From Phoronis australis (Eukaryota > Phoronida > Phoronidae): DNA of 23,205 nt. The notes beneath the pieces are model-generated. The model saw only the letters and a list, made by a program, of their open reading frames with translations. It made no database searches and was not told the DNA's origin. This document shows positions 11,701 to 19,302 of the stretch, in pieces; position 1 is the first letter of the stretch, and every line of letters starts with the position of its first letter. The position numbers were made by a program, and so were the translations under genes. The stretch lies in NCBI GenBank assembly GCA_002633005.1, contig NMRA01000425.1, positions 171,523-194,727 of the forward strand. The letters are read 5' to 3'.

Positions 11701-11902
11701 TACCTTTTTTCAAAACCTTGAACCACACATGCGTGACTTTCTGACAATGTGATTTGTGGTGTATCAGCCACAAAGATAAAGTCTGTATGCTGTCTTGTCT
11801 GTTTGTAACACCAAGCAACCTTTTCTCAAGATTACTTTCAAAATTTTCAACAGGCGACAAGGGAGTGTTCGAGCCAGAATCCGTAGGCGAGTACGACGCC
11901 AT
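2668..11902 (-). CDS. RPRD2: RPRD2-like CID protein, eight N-terminal coding exons, 3' end outside window
   Basis: This is the whole visible gene: join of 2668-2739, 3679-4000, 5097-5272, 8173-8299, 9517-9569, 9765-9865, 11355-11484 and 11704-11902 on the complement, 1180 coding bases, about 393 residues. All seven internal introns are GT-AG and keep reading phase. A CID occupies about residues 20-145, with [16 protein letters not shown] at about 75-90 and NIWDERNVY at about 123-131. A helical region follows, with [10 protein letters not shown] and FYEAQY (249-254), then a DMELSD box at 320-325. The last two blocks resemble vertebrate RPRD2 more than RPRD1A/B, as I recall those proteins. Known family role: nuclear proteins whose CID binds the phosphorylated RNA polymerase II C-terminal repeat, with coiled-coil dimerisation. 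Vertebrate RPRD2 is well over 1000 residues, so a long C-terminal part is expected to the left. The CID-to-coiled-coil linker is shorter here. Confidence 0.93.
2760..2904. mobile_element. MITE-like element, copy A
   Basis: About 145 bp starting TATTGCCATTCCATTAGG and ending with its imperfect reverse complement (CCTTAAGGCACGACAATA), about 13 of 18 bases paired. The right half (GGGCATTATTTTGGATACAGG) is shared with copies B and C. It lies in intron 7, immediately 5' of exon 8 on the gene strand. Confidence 0.65.
2905..3678. other. Rest of intron 7, nothing recognised
   Basis: The intron sequence holds two open frames on the plus strand (2847-3092, 3319-3576). These are antisense to the gene and show no family pattern, so I treat them as chance. 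Confidence 0.6.
3679..4000 (-). CDS. RPRD2: RPRD2-like exon 7: end of coiled coil and acidic Ser/Pro-rich region
   Basis: The acceptor GTTACAG|GCT in phase 0 is followed by 107 codons. [20 protein letters not shown] (263-282) ends the coiled coil. A Pro/Ser-rich stretch with [16 protein letters not shown] and TPPPDP follows; such SP/TP sites are typical of kinase targets. [17 protein letters not shown] (about 314-330) matches the RPRD2 pattern VEDMELSD followed by acidic residues and supports RPRD2 over RPRD1. The end is Glu/Lys-rich ([11 protein letters not shown]). Local GC is visibly higher than in the flanking introns. The donor A|GTGAGT is phase 1. Confidence 0.93.
4357..4506. mobile_element. 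MITE-like element, copy B
   Basis: 150 bp bounded by GTATTGCCATACTATTAGGC on the left and GCCTAAAGGCGTAGCAATAC on the right, which are imperfect reverse complements. Its interior GCATTATTTCGGATATAG matches copies A and C. It is non-coding, in intron 6. Confidence 0.7.
4507..4646. repeat. Diverged copy of the GCCACTAGGGGGCA repeat family
   Basis: TATTTACCAAATTTATTA, a gap, CAAAGATACAGATAAGACG and then AAAATTGCCATTAGCAGGCA follow the same order as at 6190-6310 and 7140-7240. The CTCF-like motif is decayed here (CCATTAGCAGGCAC, 4593-4606). It is sandwiched between MITE copies B and C. Confidence 0.6.
4647..4790. mobile_element. MITE-like element, copy C
   Basis: The right end GGGCCTAATGGCACGGCAAT is the best-preserved terminal repeat. 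The interior (GACATTATTATGGATATAAG) aligns with copies A and B. The left terminus is degraded, so its start is approximate. Confidence 0.55.
5097..5272 (-). CDS. RPRD2: RPRD2-like exon 6: coiled coil with the FYEAQY block
   Basis: The acceptor TTATTTCAG|AC completes Asp204, then 58 codons follow. They include [20 protein letters not shown] (residues 210-229) and [17 protein letters not shown] (246-262). This matches the RPRD2 pattern EFSKEFEE ... FYEAQY.E...VAN closely and is the clearest diagnostic segment after the CID. It ends in phase 0 at AAT|GTAAGT. The intron upstream, about 2.9 kb, is the largest in the window and carries the composite repeat block at 5959-7563. Confidence 0.95.
5273..5958. 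other. Intron 5, left part, including a 47-bp direct duplication
   Basis: A unit starting GATTAGAGAACC occurs at 5635-5681 and again at 5682-5727, with the following text ACTGGG..A.ACCAATACCA also shared. The rest is AT-rich and unassigned. Confidence 0.7.
5959..6030 (+). repeat. Left copy of the 72-bp flanking direct repeat
   Basis: TTTTCTAATTCGTTGAAACA through GCTGCTAGTTGGAGTGATAC and CAACTAGAAAAAAACATATT. It pairs in direct orientation with 7493-7563. Confidence 0.85.
6280..6293 (+). promoter_or_regulatory. CTCF-consensus-like motif inside a repeat copy
   Basis: CCACTAGGGGGCAC matches the extended CTCF consensus CCASYAGRKGGCRS at all 14 positions. It lies in a dispersed repeat in intron 5, so it may be the repeat's own conserved sequence rather than a bound site. 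Confidence 0.35.
6364..6516 (+). repeat. 51-bp tandem repeat, three identical copies
   Basis: Three exact copies of a 51-bp unit starting AACAAAGATCCTCCAGTGGG and ending GGGGTGCAAAACAG. The unit is part of the surrounding repeat family: a single diverged version lies at about 6884-6925 (CATCCTGCAGTGGGTTTAGG). Because 51 is a multiple of 3, both strands read open, which explains spurious frames here. Confidence 0.96.
6786..6799 (+). promoter_or_regulatory. CTCF-consensus-like motif inside a second repeat copy
   Basis: The 14-mer is identical to the one at 6280-6293, in the same orientation and the same position within the repeat unit, while surrounding sequence has diverged more. Confidence 0.35.
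7221..7234 (+). promoter_or_regulatory. CTCF-consensus-like motif inside a third repeat copy
   Basis: CCACTAGGGGGCAA differs from the two upstream motifs only at the last base. Decayed versions of the same motif sit at 6934-6947 and 4593-4606. Confidence 0.3.
7451..7563 (+). repeat. Right copies of the flanking direct repeat
   Basis: A full copy at 7493-7563 is preceded by a partial copy at 7451-7492 (AATGCTGCTAGTTAGAGTGA...). They are direct-orientation relatives of 5959-6030. Confidence 0.85.
7564..8172. other. Intron 5, right part, nothing recognised
   Basis: AT-rich sequence with no exon, RNA gene or repeat that I can support. The minus-strand open frame at 7730-7996 lacks family similarity. 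Confidence 0.55.
8173..8299 (-). CDS. RPRD2: RPRD2-like exon 5: first part of the coiled-coil region
   Basis: The acceptor TTTACGCAG|CCG in phase 0 leads into 42 codons, [20 protein letters not shown] followed by [20 protein letters not shown] and LK. The KQ.QLSTLR.D string is a strong match to the RPRD2 pattern KEKQLSTMRVD. Heptad-like Leu/Val/Phe spacing fits a coiled coil. It ends in phase 1 at AAAG|GTAGG. The small open frame on the opposite strand (8160-8348) is a shadow. Confidence 0.93.
8361..8543 (+). repeat. 93-bp direct tandem duplication
   Basis: TTTAATCACCATGTTTGCCC at 8361 recurs at 8454 with few changes, and both copies end CCTGTGACTAACAGTACATG. It lies in intron 4. Confidence 0.93.
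8713..8880 (+). repeat. 21-bp minisatellite, eight copies
   Basis: Exactly eight copies of GTGGTAGAATACAGGACAAA plus T, identical except the final base. The 21-bp length makes a heptapeptide frame open on both strands (NVVEYRT on plus, CPVFYHI on minus), but there is no sign of translation. It is in intron 4. Confidence 0.98.
8979..9030 (+). repeat. 26-bp tandem duplication
   Basis: AATACCTTTGGCCTGTACTG is followed 26 bp later by AATACCTTTGGCCTGTAATG. Confidence 0.9.
9031..9516. other. Rest of intron 4 near exon 4, nothing recognised
   Basis: AT-rich, without clear repeats or coding similarity. Confidence 0.55.
9517..9569 (-). CDS. RPRD2: RPRD2-like exon 4: small 53-nt linker exon
   Basis: A short exon found by phase and homology. 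The acceptor CTTCTTCAG|TT gives Val144 with the base from exon 3, then 17 codons read [17 protein letters not shown]. The SKI.AEF element matches the start of the second helical region in RPRD2 proteins. It ends at a perfect GTAAGT donor in phase 0. The 195-bp intron upstream leaves no clear room for the roughly 30-residue Lys/Gln-rich linker I recall from vertebrate RPRD2, so the CID-to-coiled-coil spacer is shorter here. Confidence 0.9.
9765..9865 (-). CDS. RPRD2: RPRD2-like exon 3: C-terminal helices of the CID
   Basis: The acceptor TTTTGTAG|G follows a run of T. Arg110 is split with exon 2, then 33 codons read [20 protein letters not shown] and [13 protein letters not shown]. This corresponds to the family pattern of SVER..KIWE.RNVY ... 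LR..L that closes the CID. It ends in phase 1 at G|GTAATG. The opposite strand also has an open frame here (about 9701-9907), but the conserved protein, phases and splice sites all belong to the minus strand. Confidence 0.92.
9866..11147. other. Intron 2, left part, nothing recognised
   Basis: About 1.3 kb of AT-rich intron. A C10 run sits at 9961-9970 and a perfect 7-bp hairpin AGCACCATCTGGTGCT at 10396-10411. No exon fits the phase-2/phase-2 join that already exists between exons 2 and 3. Confidence 0.6.
11148..11295. mobile_element. Dimeric GC-rich inverted-repeat element
   Basis: Two copies about 75 bp apart of GGCGCAGCACTGAAAAAAGT followed by a hairpin GGGGCTAAAGCCCC and a C-rich run. 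The outer ends CATGGGTGGCGCAGCACTG and CAATGGTGCGCCGCCCATG are near reverse complements (about 15 of 19). This fits a tandemly duplicated small MITE in intron 2, close to exon 2. No target-site duplication was identified. Confidence 0.65.
11355..11484 (-). CDS. RPRD2: RPRD2-like exon 2: core CID helix with the LANDV signature
   Basis: The acceptor reads TTTCAG|CC with a pyrimidine tract. The split codon with exon 1 gives Ala67, followed by [20 protein letters not shown]. The YLANDV..N.KRK block is the most conserved part of CIDs and, from known CID structures, lines the groove that binds the polymerase II CTD. The exon carries 42 full codons and ends in phase 2 at VAG|GTATAG-type donor sequence (11354-11353). 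The preceding intron is only 219 bp. Confidence 0.94.
11704..11902 (-). CDS. RPRD2: RPRD2-like exon 1: start codon and first half of the CID
   Basis: This exon encodes residues 1-66 plus one base. The ATG at 11902-11900 has A at -3 and G at +4, a strong Kozak context. An in-frame TGA at 11908-11906 lies two codons upstream, so translation in this frame cannot start earlier without another exon. The first 20 or so residues are a low-complexity Ser/Pro/Thr leader. From about residue 21 ([20 protein letters not shown]) the sequence follows the first CID helices; the [15 protein letters not shown] segment matches the family pattern of SIQ.LS.W followed by basic residues. The donor at 11703 reads G|GTAAGG in phase 1. 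Reading on into the intron gives a stop soon after VLKK, as expected. Confidence 0.93.
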
Positions 11903-12600
11903 ATTTCAGTTACAAATTAGACACTGTGTAGGTCAATAGAGTTGCATCATTTGTAATGCGGAGTACCCAAACATCTTAACATGCGTGACGTTGTTTGCAA
12001 CACGATGACGATTCCGGGGCCTTTTTCACGTCAGGCGTCGTGGGACGAGGACTTCAGCTTGTAAATAACTTCCAGATAAAGCACACTGTTACGTTAGCCC
12101 ACTAAGAATGACCCCACGAAATGCAAAAAGTCTGCTGTTCGCAGACGACAGTTTCGTTAATCCGAAAAAGGTACACAAACACAATAGGCAATCTGCAAAA
12201 TCGCTTCGCTCGTTTTCTCGTCCACCATGTTGGATTTTACACTCGTGTAGGTACGTGTGTTTCCGCAACGTATACATTTTCTTTGATTGGATATGATTAT
12301 ATTTTTGAGTGCCATAAAAAGACTATTTTGACGTTTATAATATACATGTGGTGAAAAGCTATCCGATTAGTTAATCTTAAAAAAAAAATTTTTCGTTTAT
12401 TGGCCAGCAGATGGCGTACCAAACCAGTTTCAGACAAAATGGTCGATAAGGCCTGCGTTCACTGTTGCACAACCCGTACTCGATCTTAGCATAGAACTCT
12501 TGAGCTCTGGAATGCCGACTTCATTTTCGATACTCAGTCAACGACATCAAGACTCCTATTAAAGGAATACTGCAATGCGCCGTGCATATGTGGAATTTTC
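11903..12600. promoter_or_regulatory. 5' flank / probable promoter of the RPRD2-like gene
   Basis: The 700 bp upstream of the start codon contain more CpG dinucleotides than the introns, for example around 11985-12060 and 12110-12280, as expected for a housekeeping-type promoter. No TATA box is evident near the start. A CCACCATGTTGGA sequence at about 12222-12234 resembles YY1 sites near transcription starts, and a CTCF-consensus-like site lies at 12404-12417. The transcription start cannot be placed, and a non-coding first exon is possible. The in-frame TGA at 11908-11906 bounds the coding region. Confidence 0.45.
12404..12417 (+). promoter_or_regulatory. CTCF-consensus-like site near the promoter
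   Basis: CCAGCAGATGGCGT fits the bilaterian CTCF core CCASYAGRKGGC at all 12 positions. It lies about 500 bp upstream of the RPRD2-like start codon. Function is inferred from motif match only, and one such match per tens of kilobases can arise by chance. Confidence 0.3.
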
Positions 12601-13042
12601 TTTGCATTCTTTTGTTCCGGTGTACGTTCATGCTGTGAAATTTATTGTCACAACCTTTCGCAACTCCGCCATGTGCATAGGAGTCGTTACATTAGAGAGC
12701 CCTACTTCTTGATGGTGTATGTTTATACCAGCAAAGGACAGATAATTCATAATTACATGCACGCACTCGGGGAGCTCGAAGAAGCCCTCCCCCGCCTCAG
12801 AGAAACTCAGAAAATAGAAAACAAGACAGAAGTTCACTAAAAAGGCAGGAAATACCATAATTAGGCGAATGCATTGACAGGCTCGATGAACCTTCCCCGT
12901 GAATCTTAGTAAAAGGTCTACATTTTCAAAAATTCGAGCCCCTTCCCCATTTTTGGCTGGGTGCGCGTTATTATCAGTTCTAAAATCAAGAGTGTTAAAA
13001 TTCGAAAAATAACGGTGTAACAGTAACATAAAAAGGAAATTA
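12601..13042. other. Upstream intergenic DNA, nothing confirmed
   Basis: A 133-codon open frame on the minus strand (12628-13029) spans this stretch. It has no recognisable domain, its composition matches the surrounding DNA, and it has no obvious promoter or splice context. I do not call it a gene. Confidence 0.5.
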
Positions 13043-13130
13043 ATGAACCAGGGAGGTTGTGTAAATGAACCAGGGAGGTTGCGTAAAAGAACTAGGGAAG
13101 TTGCGTAAATGAAGCAGGGAGGTTGTGTAA
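13043..13130 (+). repeat. 22-bp minisatellite, four copies
   Basis: Four copies of ATGAACCAGGGAGGTTGTGT plus AA, copy 3 being the most diverged (AAGAACTAGGGAAGTTGCGT). Confidence 0.94.
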
Positions 13131-15313
13131 ATGACTAAAACCAACAGGAAAATAATGTCAATTATTCAAAGATTTCTATCGGGTCCCTATAAAGACAAAG
13201 ATTGTAGAATATGGACCCGGTCTCACAGTTGAGGTCATTGGACCTTTGATGCTGCTTGATACAATTGCATTCTTCAATAAAAAATTTAGGATGCACTTAC
13301 ATTTACAAAGATGTGGTAAACTCCAAATATCCATTCGAAATTTGCAGAAAAGGGTGTTTTGATAGACAAAAAATGGCAAACATCTATTACCTAGCTTTGA
13401 AATGTTCTGTGGATATCTAATTATACTGGTTGCATAGTAAATTTTCCATAGAAACTGAGAAATAAATTAATTTGTTCAGAACCTAAGAATTAGTGATATG
13501 CAGTGCTTGTTGCCGTAAACAAGACATATTATTTGAACACATGTTTATGATTGCTATGGTGACTAAAAGAAAGTGGACTCTAGAAAATAACATTGGTAAC
13601 AAAGTAACTATATTTTTGAACACCTCATGCATCGTTCGTCGCGAGGCAACTCAGTGTGTTGAAAGGCGGGACATTCAGATAAAAGCGGGACATCTGGGTC
13701 TAATTCAAAACGCAAGAGCGAAGTGTTCGCCGCTGCACACAAAAACGTCCCGGTTGTCGAACGAGAGATGTAACAATCCACGGCCTTTTTCATTTTAGTG
13801 GAATGGAAAATTGCGGATGCCTAAATTTACGCCCATGAAACGTCCCGTTTTTTAAGACGAACAGGTCGTGTAGTGGGAGGGCGGGAACAGTCCGCCAAGA
13901 GAGGGCAATGGTGTGCTGTCAGCAACATGAAAGTGTTGGACTGGTTCAAGGGAATAGGTAAATACTATGGATAACAAAAAACTAATTGGGAACAGAATAA
14001 ACTTTGAACACGCCCATGAAACTCTGAGTACGCACCGAATGGAGGGCGTTTGTTTCCTGTCGGAGAACCCGCGATCGCCTACGCGTTTTATTTACGGGGT
14101 AACTTTGTGTTCGTCCTTACCGAAATGTTGTCTGCAGCAAAACTGAGAAAGTCAAACCGGCGAGGAAACCAGTCATAGTGTCCATTATGTGCATTGGAGA
14201 AAAAGACACCATGAAAGGCGAGAAGTACACGCCAACGTAATTTGTAGGCTATGTACTAAAGTGTGTAAACCAATCGCACCGCGTACAATGGGTGTACCAG
14301 ACACCCCGCTAACAAAATTATCCGCACAGTTTCATACAGACTAAACTTTCAGTTTTGCTGAAAAAAAACGCACTTCACGTCCGGTCTCAAGTTGCTCTCG
14401 CATGCATTTTCCGAAAAAATTGTCTGGGTTAAACAAAAGATAGAGGGCGCTTTTCAGTAACATTTGCGAATTACCATTGCCCTACATCAACTTTAGTCAA
14501 GTTCTCGTGTTTATTTTTTATTATTTTTTTTTGAAAAGTTGCTCAAAGGCATGTAAATAAGGGTAAACAAGGTTTGAAATGCCGCGATTTGCCCCGTGAT
14601 AAGTAAAAAAGAAACAGATCACGCGTCATTTTTGATCGTTCAGGATTTTTTTGAAAAAGTCACTAACTAAAAATATCGCATCACCAACTTGACAGAGACC
14701 AGAACCAAACATGCTTTTGGCCTTATCAGAGTTGCTTTGGCATTGTCAGATTTTGAAATATCTATCCCATCCCCCCCAAAAATGATCATCATTTGGTGTT
14801 CAAGACACTTTCCATGACTAACTCCAGCAGTCAGTTGCACTTTTCTAACCTCGCAAACGTTTGCTTCTCATGTAGAAAAATTGGCTTTCCTATTCAAGTA
14901 GATGACTTCCCATAGAAAAAAACGATTGGAAGAGGGCGCACCTGTATCAATAAAGGCATGCCAGATGAGGCTATGTTTGACAGTGGAGACCTATGTTTGT
15001 ATAGATGGACCTGGTCTGGTGGACACACTTGTCCAACGGAGATCTAACAGCTCTCGCAGCTCTGGCGGGCACACCCATACAATCCGGCTGGTACATCTAC
15101 ATAATTACCGGATATTTTCCGAAAATAGGCACAGGGACATACATTAGGAGACGACGTTTCAAATACGACACGTCCGGGCGTATTTTCGAAAAGGAGACGT
15201 ATTTTCGGAAACTGAGTCACACGTTTTTTTGATGCAGTTTAAATCAAACGTTTCTAATGCATGTAGTGGCACCCAATATCTCGTTAAAAGATAGTCATTT
15301 GAGTGATATCGAT
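13131..15313. other. Intergenic stretch with a CpG-richer segment around 13630-14240
   Basis: Mostly AT-rich. The segment 13630-14240 has more CpG and short G/C runs (GGGAGGGCGGG at 13876-13886). It contains an ATG at 13927 followed by ten codons and a GT donor-like site (see findings). Open frames at 13493-13798, 14902-15147 and 15005-15232 show no recognisable family pattern. Confidence 0.45.
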
Positions 15314-15388
15314 ATATCGCAATAGAATGTCTTGCTAAATCAATAAATCGAAATATCGCAACAGAATGTCTTGCTAAGTCAACAAATT
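15314..15388 (+). repeat. 39-bp tandem duplication
   Basis: ATATCGCAATAGAATGTCTT at 15314 recurs at 15353 with one change in that segment, and TGCTAA.TCAA.AAAT follows in both. Confidence 0.9.
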
Positions 15389-16415
15389 TTCAGTCTCCCA
15401 TATTTACAGTAAAGTTAATCAGCCATTGAAAGGTATAAAGATGACAGTAACCTTTGCAACATTTTAGTGAAATAAGAACTAGAAGAATTACGATAAGGAT
15501 AATTTATTCATTCACGTCCATCCACTCAAGAACTGACTTGCTGTACTAATAGGTTAACTAAGCTTTGAACGAGAAGTTGAAACTTATCTACGAATTCGTA
15601 GTGTTTCCGGAAAAGGATTTGCAATCATATGATACCTCCTAACCACCGTGGCAAAACCTACATATAGGCATCAAATAGATGTTGCAATGCCGTGCAGTTA
15701 CCGACGAATAAAATATAACACACCCTTGAGAAAGAGCGCAACGCTCGATACGTGGGGATATTTTAATATAATTTAATATATTTTAGTACCGACGCTCGTC
15801 ATTTTAATTTTACTAGTTTTACTATTTTATACATATAGGCATATATACTTATACCAAGTCAATGTTAAAAATTTGACTCACTTTACTATCGCTACCTGGC
15901 TGTTTGTGTTCCAATCCGTTTTTAAGTCCAGGACTCGCATGATGAGTTTGCATAGATACAGAGCAGTGAAATCTGTAATCTAGCCACACGTGAACTATAG
16001 GTGACGCTGAAGATTGTCCCGCAAAGTTTCTATCGACATGTAGCAACGGTCACGTTCTATTGTGAAGCCACTCACTTTGGAAGAAGGCTACCAGCTAACA
16101 TAGCGTATCAGATTCTATACAATAAGGTATTGTCAAATATGACTAAATAGGCAGTTACTCCTGAATCTCCTCAGTCTCGTTTATTTAAAATGGAAACGTT
16201 ATAAAAACTTCTAGTCCAGCTTTTAGTGACAAGTCTAAAAGTTTAAGTGTGACAGTCGTTTACCGGTCGCAGTGTTGGCGCTGAAACTATTCGCAACTTT
16301 TCTGTTCTTGTTCCTGGCTGGCGGTTCTTGAAAATAAAAAATGTACATAGGCAAAGCAAAGCTGTCCTACCTGTAAAGGCCTGTTATTGTCAACTAGACA
16401 AGAAATCCTACATAC

Positions 16416-16416
<1 letters not shown>
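15389..16416. other. Intergenic stretch, nothing recognised
   Basis: AT-rich with a strongly A/T segment at 15760-15840. No RNA gene, exon or clear repeat was found. Confidence 0.5.

Positions 16417-16472
<56 letters not shown>
16417..16472 (+). repeat. (GT)n microsatellite
   Basis: About 28 uninterrupted GT repeats, followed by an interrupted TG-rich tail to about 16500. Frames encoding poly-(Cys-Val) or poly-(His-Thr) across it are artefacts. Confidence 0.99.
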
Positions 16473-16475
<3 letters not shown>

Positions 16476-17210
16476 TGTGCCGTGCGTGTGTGGGTGAGTG
16501 CGTGTCATGGTAGAATGTGCATGTGCACAGTTTCACTGACATTGATAAAGAATGACAAATTTGGAGAACAATATATATAGGCCCTAATGTCAACATTGTC
16601 GAAAGACTACCTGTGTCTCTGTATCACAGCTGACACGTGCCGCTTCCCGGCCCCAATAAAGCCTTGATATGGTTTTGTGACTGTTATAACAAGTTATATA
16701 TTTGCATTGTGGATGTGGGAATTTCATCATTGATTCTACTTTCATGCGCATTCTTGGGTGTTATTCCAATTTCTCGTATGCTTGCCCCCTCCTTGAAATA
16801 CAGCAGCACAACCATAGACACCACAACAGCACACCCTTTGACGGAGATTTACACTACGGAAGTAGAACCCAACTAATATGTGATAGAACACTACCGTTGA
16901 TTTCGGCACCAAAATCGCAAATTGGTTAGAAAAAGTAAACCACGCCATTCTCAATTAAATATAAAACAAGGTATTTACAGTAAAATAGTTCTGTTTGATC
17001 TGTGCAGCTATTCTCACCACAGATATGACCACCCATCAGCTAATATATTTCATACACGGAATGAATTAACAGAGTTCCTTTGTGTTCCACTGACCGTGTT
17101 TCACTTAAAAATTCGACTCTACGACGATACTGCTCGACGTTATTTTTATCATTGAATCCGTGTATTCTTCCCTGTTAGCATATTTCACTGCTCGAATAAA
17201 ATTATTATCT
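16473..17210. other. Intergenic stretch with a possible polyadenylation signal
   Basis: CCCAATAAAGCC at 16651-16662 is followed by a TG-rich segment (GGTTTTGTGACTGTTAT), the layout of a plus-strand poly(A) site. No upstream plus-strand coding exon was identified, so this is weak. Open frames at 16637-16954 on both strands are unsupported. Confidence 0.3.
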
Positions 17211-17402
17211 GTTCAAGGCACCTAAACTTCCTTGCGGCCTGGCCGAGCACAAAAATGTTTTCTCGAGCACTTTATTCCCCTCTCACGGATGTATATTCTC
17301 CTATCACACCAATTTTTGCGTCCTTTGGAAATATTTCTTTGCTGGCGCACGAAGTAATCCAACTCCTGTTATTATTCCTTGCACACGAAAGCTTTTCTAT
17401 GC
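17211..17402 (+). repeat. Left arm of a long diverged inverted repeat
   Basis: The reverse complement of 17798-17982 aligns along this arm: (C/G)CACCTA.AC.TCC.TGC, then C..TTATTCC..CTCTCA...CGGAT, then ATTTT.GCGTC, then ATATTT.TTTGCT, then GAATCC...CTCC and TATTATTC. The arm itself has a loose repetition of GCAC..GAA blocks at 17343-17440. Confidence 0.7.
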
Positions 17403-17797
17403 CTTCGCACGCCTTTCCCTTCTCTCGTGCCACTTCGCACAAGTCAACTGTGAATAGTCTCCACGTGTAAACACATGAACGCCAGTTTTAAACTGGACCA
17501 TTTCACAACCGTACTAAAAACAAAAAAGCATAAAAGATATTCTGTGTGTTAAGAATACGGTAACTGGAAACTTGCTTTGTGGTGATTAATATTGCTGTGA
17601 TCCCATGAGCACAAATATTGATAACGTAACGTTAAATTTTAAATGGAATTTGATATATTCCTTGGATAACATTCACAATTTTTAGTGGAAAAAAAGACAA
17701 TTCGTATTTGATTTTAGGATATTCAAATAATTCCTTGAGAAAAATGAAACAACAACCGAGAATAGACCAGTATCTCGATCGATGAGATAGTCAGTGA
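17403..17797. other. Spacer between the inverted-repeat arms
   Basis: About 395 bp, AT-rich, with no coding similarity. The start continues the GCAC-type block pattern of the left arm. Confidence 0.5.
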
Positions 17798-17982
17798 GCG
17801 GAAACAAGCATCCGGGGCACAGAATAATATGCGGGAGCAGGATTCGTCTGCGCGTGAGCAAACAAATATGACCGTCAGACGCGAAAATAGTGTAGCAGAG
17901 ATAATATCCGTCACTGTGAGAGGAATAACGTGTGTGAGAGAGTTTTGTTTGCGGGCAGGGACGTATAGGTGGCTCTCAACAA
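17798..17982 (-). repeat. Right arm of the long diverged inverted repeat
   Basis: It runs antiparallel to 17211-17402 with many matching blocks over about 185 bp (for example GACGCGAAAATAGTG against the reverse complement of CACCAATTTTTGCGTC). A run of TAAATAAAAAGTAAATAAAA follows at about 18020-18040. Confidence 0.7.
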
Positions 17983-19302
17983 CTGGAAGCGAGTTCGCCC
18001 TGACTAACGGCTGAGACTGTATAAATAAAAAGTAAATAAAATGAAATAAGTGTCCGATTTCTTCGTCCTACCCTATTAATAACTGCTCTGTGGCGGTTTG
18101 TAGGTCAACAAATAATTTATTTTTCCACTTTTCATTGTCGTGATTTTACAAGTGAAAAGAAAAATCACTTGTCTGCAAAACATGGGCTGCAAATAAAATG
18201 CCTCAACTTATGCGCATTTACGGGAAGTCGCGAACAGGGAAACAAACTCAATTTTAATTAACGTCTGAACTTCCACCATCTTTGCTCCAGTCTTCCATAC
18301 TTTTCAATCTTTTGCACTTATATGCTTTGCACCTGAGGTTTTACTTTCAGAACACTTCATAACATGTGTAAAAATACGAGTGAATTGCCTCGACGGATAT
18401 AATCTATAGATCAGCGTACTATAAGGGGCATCGAGTTGTGCCTAACTGCTGATTGGGGATATTTCCACCACCTACCTGTAAAAATCATTGAAAAATGTGG
18501 GAATTTCAACCCCGAGCGTCCCACGACTATAACACGGATCGAGTTCGTACCTATACTACTTTGTGGAGGGGTTCACTGCAATTATCCAGGCTACATGTAT
18601 CTTTCAGTAGATCCTGATATTTCACATAATTACGATTAGTTTTAACTGATTTTGTTTTTACACCAGTGGATTACTTATGGCTTCCAACGGGCCGTGGTTG
18701 TCGTGGCATATCTATCCCACGTAGGCCTACGTCTTCGTAAGATGACCAGCCTACAGCTTTCTCCAACCGGAGTAATCTTGCCGCGAGTAGCCAAACCTTG
18801 TGACAATCGGGTACATGACGGAGAAAAAGTGACTGTGACCGCTGGTGGAGACACTGGTGTAGAGCTCTTGTATTTCGTGTTATCGACTGTTGGCGTCTAA
18901 AGAGCAGACGCCTTGCGACCTTTGACCCATAATAACACCGACAGTGTGGTCTGTAGACTCTGGCAGAATAGTTGGAACTTGTCCAGTGGAAGGAGGTGGC
19001 GTGTGTGTTGTACTCGTGGAATGTAATCAGTGTTCTGTGGGAAAATGGTGAGGAAGAAATGACGGTCTTTAGCGGATTGTAAGTTTGTTTTATTTCTTTT
19101 GGCATTGATCATTTTCGCTGGGAAGTTGTGTAAACTACGATCGGGCTTTTCAATTTCAGGTCTGGGTCTGATATAACTGATTGTCCCAGACCGAGTGTCT
19201 GCTGGTGCAGGTCGGTCACGCCACCGTGGAATTCCTTCACGATACAACTTCCTGAATGTTGCAGTCAGTGTCTGAGTGTGACAGTTTCCCAAATTGGTTC
19301 AG
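17983..19302. other. Intergenic stretch, several overlapping open frames, none confirmed
   Basis: The part 18640-19290 is somewhat GC-richer and has frames of 131 and 144 codons on the minus strand overlapping an 82-codon frame on the plus strand. None shows a known domain, and they compete with each other, so I call no gene. GTGATTTT and AAAATCAC at 18139-18167 form a small hairpin. Confidence 0.4.

Noticed and set aside
12628-13029. 133-codon open frame on the minus strand upstream of the gene
   Set aside because: No recognisable domain, no splice or promoter context, and composition like the surrounding DNA. The length is reachable by chance in 23 kb.
16651-16700. 3' end of a plus-strand gene (AATAAA plus TG-rich tract)
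   Set aside because: AATAAA is common by chance in AT-rich DNA and no upstream plus-strand coding exon was found. Kept only as a note in the features.
18671-19292. Overlapping 144- and 131-codon minus-strand frames, and an 82-codon plus-strand frame at 18652-18900
   Set aside because: They overlap in different frames and strands, none resembles a known protein family, and no splice sites link them to other exons.
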